Assembly: GCA_001466705.2 (NCBI GenBank)
Contig: LATX02000195.1
Coordinates: 248,001-312,000, forward strand
Direction: 5' to 3'
DNA length: 64,000 nucleotides
From: Moniliophthora roreri
Taxonomy: Eukaryota; Basidiomycota; Agaricomycetes; Agaricales; Marasmiaceae
Shown here: positions 59,270-64,000 of the stretch, piece after piece
Layout of the letters: each line of letters begins with the position of its first letter
Numbering within the stretch: position 1 is the first letter of the stretch
Position numbers and translations under genes: made by a program
The notes under the pieces: generated by a model
The model's input: only the letters and a program-made list of their open reading frames with translations
Databases searched by the model: none
Told to the model about the DNA's origin: nothing

Positions 59270-62200
59270 GTTGTTTCCTGGAGGCAGACTGAAGTGTCTG
59301 AGTGATTCACATGCCCACACAAGCAGACACATTGGTGATGTGTCTTGCATTTCTCTTCTTCCTTTCTCTCTCTCTCTCTTTCTTTTCCTATTGATTCTCA
59401 GTCCAAAAGTAGTTTCTGGCCAGAAAAAAAGACAAATCCATCATGTGGCTGACCTGGGTGCATCTTGCAATCAATGGAAATTTGAGTTTAAGGTGTGTTC
59501 TTTCTATTCTATCCCTCTCACTGATGTGCTGGCAGGCTATCTACATGCCTCTACAGCTGTGAATCCATGCTCAAATCCCACAGCACCATAGATCAAGTGC
59601 CATTCCCTTTTGACAAACACACACCTCCTGCATGTATTGACATTGATCCTCTACACTGTGATCCCCACCCTGAGTTGATCTCACCCCCATGTTTCACCCA
59701 TGGAAACTTGTGAAAAGAACCTGTTCAACAAGGAGAAATCACCTGAAAGTCAAGTGAAAGGCCCCCAAGTGAGATCCAAGTTAAATTCAAGTGAAATTGG
59801 CAAAATTGATTTGGTCACTTGTTCGACAAGGATGCTGGCTCTATTCCTGGATGGTTGAGCATAGGGAATTTTTCAAGCTGCCTTTTCTGGGGATTTTTGT
59901 GCTCCTATTCTGTTGGTTCTAGTAGGTTTAAATAAATGACATCTGCATTGCTATTACTAGGATACACATGATTTTACTACTGTCAATGCAAAGAGTGATG
60001 AGGAAGACAGAGGCAAGTACAAATAAAGTGTGTCAGTCAATAGTAGGTGCATTTTCTTGGTTATATTAGTACTACCACTTACACATGCACAATACAAGTA
60101 GAATAGAATAATATACACTGTTTTACAATAGTACTGAGTTAAAAAAACCTGCAGGTATCTCAGGAACCACCAGACAGATGCTACAGATACTGGATTCTGG
60201 GACACTAAATCTGGACAGGTGTAGATTGAGGTGTTTGCCCAACCAAATCCAGCAGGTATGGATACCAGATATTCATAGATTCATCTGTACAGAGCCTTAG
60301 ACTAGATTTGCCACTACTAGACCATGTTGTTACTTATGCAGTGCAACCACCATTCCCTCTGTCCTTGGTTGAACATACTAAGTAACAAAGGTATGGTGAC
60401 ATTCAAACTGAATATTGAAAAGATATTACATATTAATTGTTCTAATCCACATAGTTACAAACCATGTATCCTTTCATCTGTAGCTCATATTCATACTAGC
60501 TACAAAGTAAAGTGTTGTCTCAAGTATTGAGCCTGCAATCAGAATCATTTGTCCTTGTTCTGGATTGACTTGACTTTCATGTCTGATATTTCCTTTAATG
60601 ATGGCCATAAGCTTTAAAGAAGGTACTAAGGAATACTTCACATACTATATCATCCTAGCCATCACAATGCAGATTTAACTGTGTCTCAACTGAGACCTCA
60701 GGCTGTACAGATGTCTAATTACAAAGTGTATCAGCCCAGAATATTGTACTTGTAGTGGCAGATACTACCTTTATAATATTTGTTGTGTAATTATCAGCAG
60801 TATGCATTGACCCAATTGTATTCAAATTTCTGACTGTTGCAAAGCCAAGAGTTGAGATACTAGTTGTGACAGGTAATCTTGCCTGTGCATGGAATCTTCT
60901 TGAGTTGAGCCTGATAAAATTGGTCAATATAAGCTTAAAGATTACATGTAGAGACTTACATTGACAGGATTGAGTTGCTATACACTATGAGAGTTACAAG
61001 GTCAATAGGGCAATGTCTAAAAGTAGTCAATGATGCATACAGTTTCCAGCAATTTCAAAAATTGCAATATATAGAAGGCCTTTTGGCTTTGGAATCATCT
61101 GGAGAATGCAGACATGTTAGATATATTTCCTACTGAAATTATGAAACCCTGACATACAAGACTGACAACACAAATACTAACCATACTATATGCATCTTTA
61201 GTAAAATTAATTGGCTGAGATAAAAAGAGTAGTGCCAAACAAGTGCAGAATTAAGATTTCACTCACCACTATGGTGCAGATCCACCAACCCCTTTTATTG
61301 CTAACTGTTGACATGTGAGTCCAGTTGATGTGGAAATAGCTATTATGCTGACGTTGGTAAACTTGTGCAGCATAAAATAAATGTGCAATAGTGCTTAATC
61401 CAGCCTGTAACTAAATTTTTAGTCTCTTAGTCTCAACAAAGGTCCAATAAGGTCTTACTGTCACAGGCATTACACTCTTTTAAATACCTTTCAGCCAAAA
61501 TATAGAGCATAGAAACAATAATTTAAACCCACATGAACACTCCTAAGGAATGAAGCCTTGAAATCAAATCAAATAACACAAAAGTAAAAGTAGAACTAAC
61601 CAGATATCTTCAGCCAAAGCAAGGGGATTGGCAAAGTTTAGAATCAAGTAATGATATACTGCATGAATAGCTATAATCTCATGAACTGTTGCAAAGATGC
61701 TGAAAAGATGTATGTTATAGTCAACTGAAACTTGATATCCAATATAGACTCAGAGCAAAATCACAAACAGGAGTGCCAGAACCTGAATGTTCCTATTGTC
61801 AGCAATATAATCAATCAAAGGATATAAGGAGCTTACTACAACTCAAAGTAATAGTTGATCACTGTAATGTTGAAAGTAGTACCATGTCTGAAGGCAGGTA
61901 ACACCATACAGACTATGGAAATGAAATCCAGTGTTCAGAGGTCTGTTGTTATGAGTGAGGACAACAGAGTACACACCATGATACTATAATGACTGCTACT
62001 AGGAAAGCACCAAGTGTGTCTCCCAAGTCAAGATGAAGAGCAGGTATGGGGGATGTAGCCATGTTCTAGAGACTACTAGCAATCTCTGAGCTGCTTGTAT
62101 ATATAGGTGCATTAGACATCATGATCTCTAGAAGATTGATGCTCATATACCATTGACTGGTAACTAATCAGACCATTTTAGCTCTCCATCTATACCCAGT

Positions 62201-63285
62201 GCAACAGAAAGTGATGGCCCACCAGATATGACATGTGTCTTTGCTGTGCAAAAACCATCTCCCCTTGCTCATTTACATCCACTCAATGGTATTTCTTGTA
62301 TTGGTAAGTTTTCTTCTTGTCTGAGAAACCACTTTGAATATAGAGTATGGGTGGTTAGACTGACATTGTCAGAATGGGGAGCATAACAGATTGTGATACT
62401 TTGGCTGAAAGTCAATATCCAGGGCCATCACTTTCTGTGACACCAAGTACATATCCATATACTTGGGAGATGCTCAGGTCATGATTTTAACAAGAAGGCA
62501 TCAAGTTCATCAAGGTGGCAATATTCTCATGTAAGATGATCAGATTCTAACTATATTGAAGTCCAAACAGATTATGTCTGTTCCAGAGGGCTATTCACAA
62601 ATCAAAGGATGTTATGTGCTTCTTTGAAGAAGATCAGAATACCTCAGGCTCCCATGAGAGAGTTGTAGAACAGCAACTTGTTTGAACAAATCCTGATTGC
62701 AGTTTAGAGTCTAGAGTGATAACCTAGCAGCATTTGGAAAGCCATCAGCTAAGGATAAGAGGCAACTCACCTGATTATTGAGATTGGACAAGTACTTGTA
62801 CCAAAGTGTTAATTTGATTGTGATTCTTGGGGCTTGAAGGAGACAGAATCCTTCTACTTCAAGATTGTGTTGAACACTTGTCAAGTGTGAAGAGTGAGTA
62901 TAGAGCTCTGACATCAAGATAAACTAGATCAGAGTTGAAAGATCAAGTTCAAGGGGGTTTGGAGTTTATTTGATTATTTGTAAGATTTTAGAACAGTCAA
63001 AATTGAATTGAACACAACCTAAGTAGCATGTTCTGACAGAATTAGGTCTGTGGGAGTGAACCAATTGTCAAGGACTCTTCACAGAATCCAATAATAGGTG
63101 AACACAGTGCAAAACAATGTGTTCATGAGAGTTATGGTCTGCAAGGGCATACTAGTGGTCAAAGACTCTTAATAGGCAGCTGGGTAGAGACAACTGCAAC
63201 ATACATGTTCTGCCTACTTTCCCACTGCATTTCAACACCCATTCCAAGGTGGTACAGATGATGAGGAACAGCTTGTCCCCACTGC
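59270..63285. other. Second CpG-depleted, gene-free block
   Basis: About 4 kb of A/T-rich sequence almost without CpG, with frames no longer than about 106 aa and none recognisable. CpG returns abruptly at about 63.29 kb (GCACGCTGAAG). It includes a CT-rich microsatellite near 59365-59390. Composition matches the 3.5-7.2 kb block, so I infer old, methylated mobile DNA. No LTR or TIR pair was found by eye. Confidence 0.55.
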
Positions 63286-64000
63286 ACGCTGAAGAAGTGC
63301 AGCTCAGGAGAAAACTAGTACTGGGTGCTTTGGAGGGAGACGGACGCAACCACGACCGGCCCATTACTGGGGTAGGCAACTTCACCATTGTTGAGTATTG
63401 CCCGGTTCTTTGACGAGGGACCTCCCGGACTATCGAGAGGCGAGGAAAAGAGAGACTCTGCACATACCAAATAAATATCAATCTATGATTTACCTGCACA
63501 GGAAAGGAGCCTCAGGTTTCGAGCGGAGACAGAAGTGAGCCGGGATGGGATGAAGGAACCGGATACGAACGGTCCGGACTTTTTTTCCAAATGCTGACAA
63601 ATTTCGACGTTTGACCGGTAAGAACCTAGCGGCAATTGATACCCTCATCACCACTTTCTTGTACCCGCATTCTCCCGCTATTTCATCTGCTTTTGACATC
63701 GTTACCCTCGGAGTGCGTTGTATCGGATATGTTCTTGATGCGTGTTGTGTATCCTTATGATTGTACCTGTTGATACATTATTTCTTGATATATGTAACCA
63801 TGTTCTCGTAGGAACGGTGACTTTTGAGCGGCTGTTAGCCCCGCAACAATAGTCATAGAAGACAAACCGTTAACTTGGCGCGATGCCATCGGAAGCTTTC
63901 TTTCGGTGCAACCAATAAATAGGCGGCTATCTTGTTCTGATTCATTCATATTATGGTACGTATACTGTAACGGAATTTATATCCGGGAAAATGCCATCGC
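63286..64000. other. Right edge, possible gene fragment
   Basis: Normal CpG content returns. A minus-strand frame (63490-63699) begins MSKADEIAGECGYKKVVMRV and is basic. It may be a first exon of a gene cut by the adjoining transposon block, but it has no supporting exon or domain. Nothing firm. Confidence 0.3.

Overview
The window looks like nuclear DNA of a mushroom-forming basidiomycete (Agaricomycetes type). Genes are split by many 46-85 nt introns with GTRNGT donors and CTRAY-like branch sites. The recognisable products are fungal: C-8 sterol isomerase, a Con-6 family protein, F-box paralogues, an F-box/nucleotidyltransferase-like protein and a Kex2-type secreted cysteine-rich peptide. 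The tRNA-Ser(CGA) carries a short intron, as eukaryotic nuclear tRNAs do. I cannot name the species. The window is repeat-rich and probably accessory or subtelomere-like rather than a conserved core block.

Layout. 0-1 kb: a ~350-bp tandem repeat. 1.3-3.2 kb: an NIF/FCP1-like phosphatase gene beside a divergent tRNA-Ser. 3.2-7.5 kb: a CpG-depleted transposon graveyard with two solo LTRs whose target-site duplications are still visible. 8.6-9.5 kb: ERG2. 10.3-11.9 kb: a hypothetical gene. 12.2-13.8 kb: a near-perfect 790/790-bp palindrome built from a PIF/Harbinger-like transposase fragment. 14.9-21.3 kb: two copies of an intron-rich, ORF-poor locus (here called family X) flanking an inverted duplication of a small secreted protein gene. 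22.3-29.3 kb: a C2H2 gene (A), a Cys4-ribbon gene (B), a Con-6 gene (E) and a second C2H2 gene (F). 30.9-34.1 kb: an F-box/nucleotidyltransferase-like gene (G) and an F-box gene (H). 34.8-38.8 kb: a pseudogene copy of the D gene and two tandem small genes, K1 and K2. 39-44.6 kb: decayed duplicated sequence around a frameshifted F-box gene (I). 44.7-49.9 kb: nested transposable elements, a minisatellite, an LTR with gag, and two single-N assembly joins. 50-58.5 kb: intact F-box gene J, C2H2 gene A2, a third X copy, and the divergent pair D/C. 59.3-63.3 kb: a second large CpG-depleted block.

How the parts relate. The main theme is local gene-family expansion. Two zinc-binding families recur together: the A/A2/F family (acidic, low-complexity N-terminus and two C-terminal C2H2 fingers) and the B/C/D family (one to three Cys4 ribbons, a basic patch, a CxC motif and a conserved SHPLGI-x-GQR C-terminus). 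The X loci lie upstream of A and of A2, so X plus A appears to be a duplicated module. D and C are divergent and share a 144-bp promoter with three ACGCGT boxes, the motif bound by MBF-type cell-cycle factors. A partial copy of D carrying one of those boxes has become a pseudogene at 34.8 kb. Transposon decay is strongly CpG-directed. Exon coordinates are my reading of splice consensus plus agreement between paralogues; no transcript data were available.
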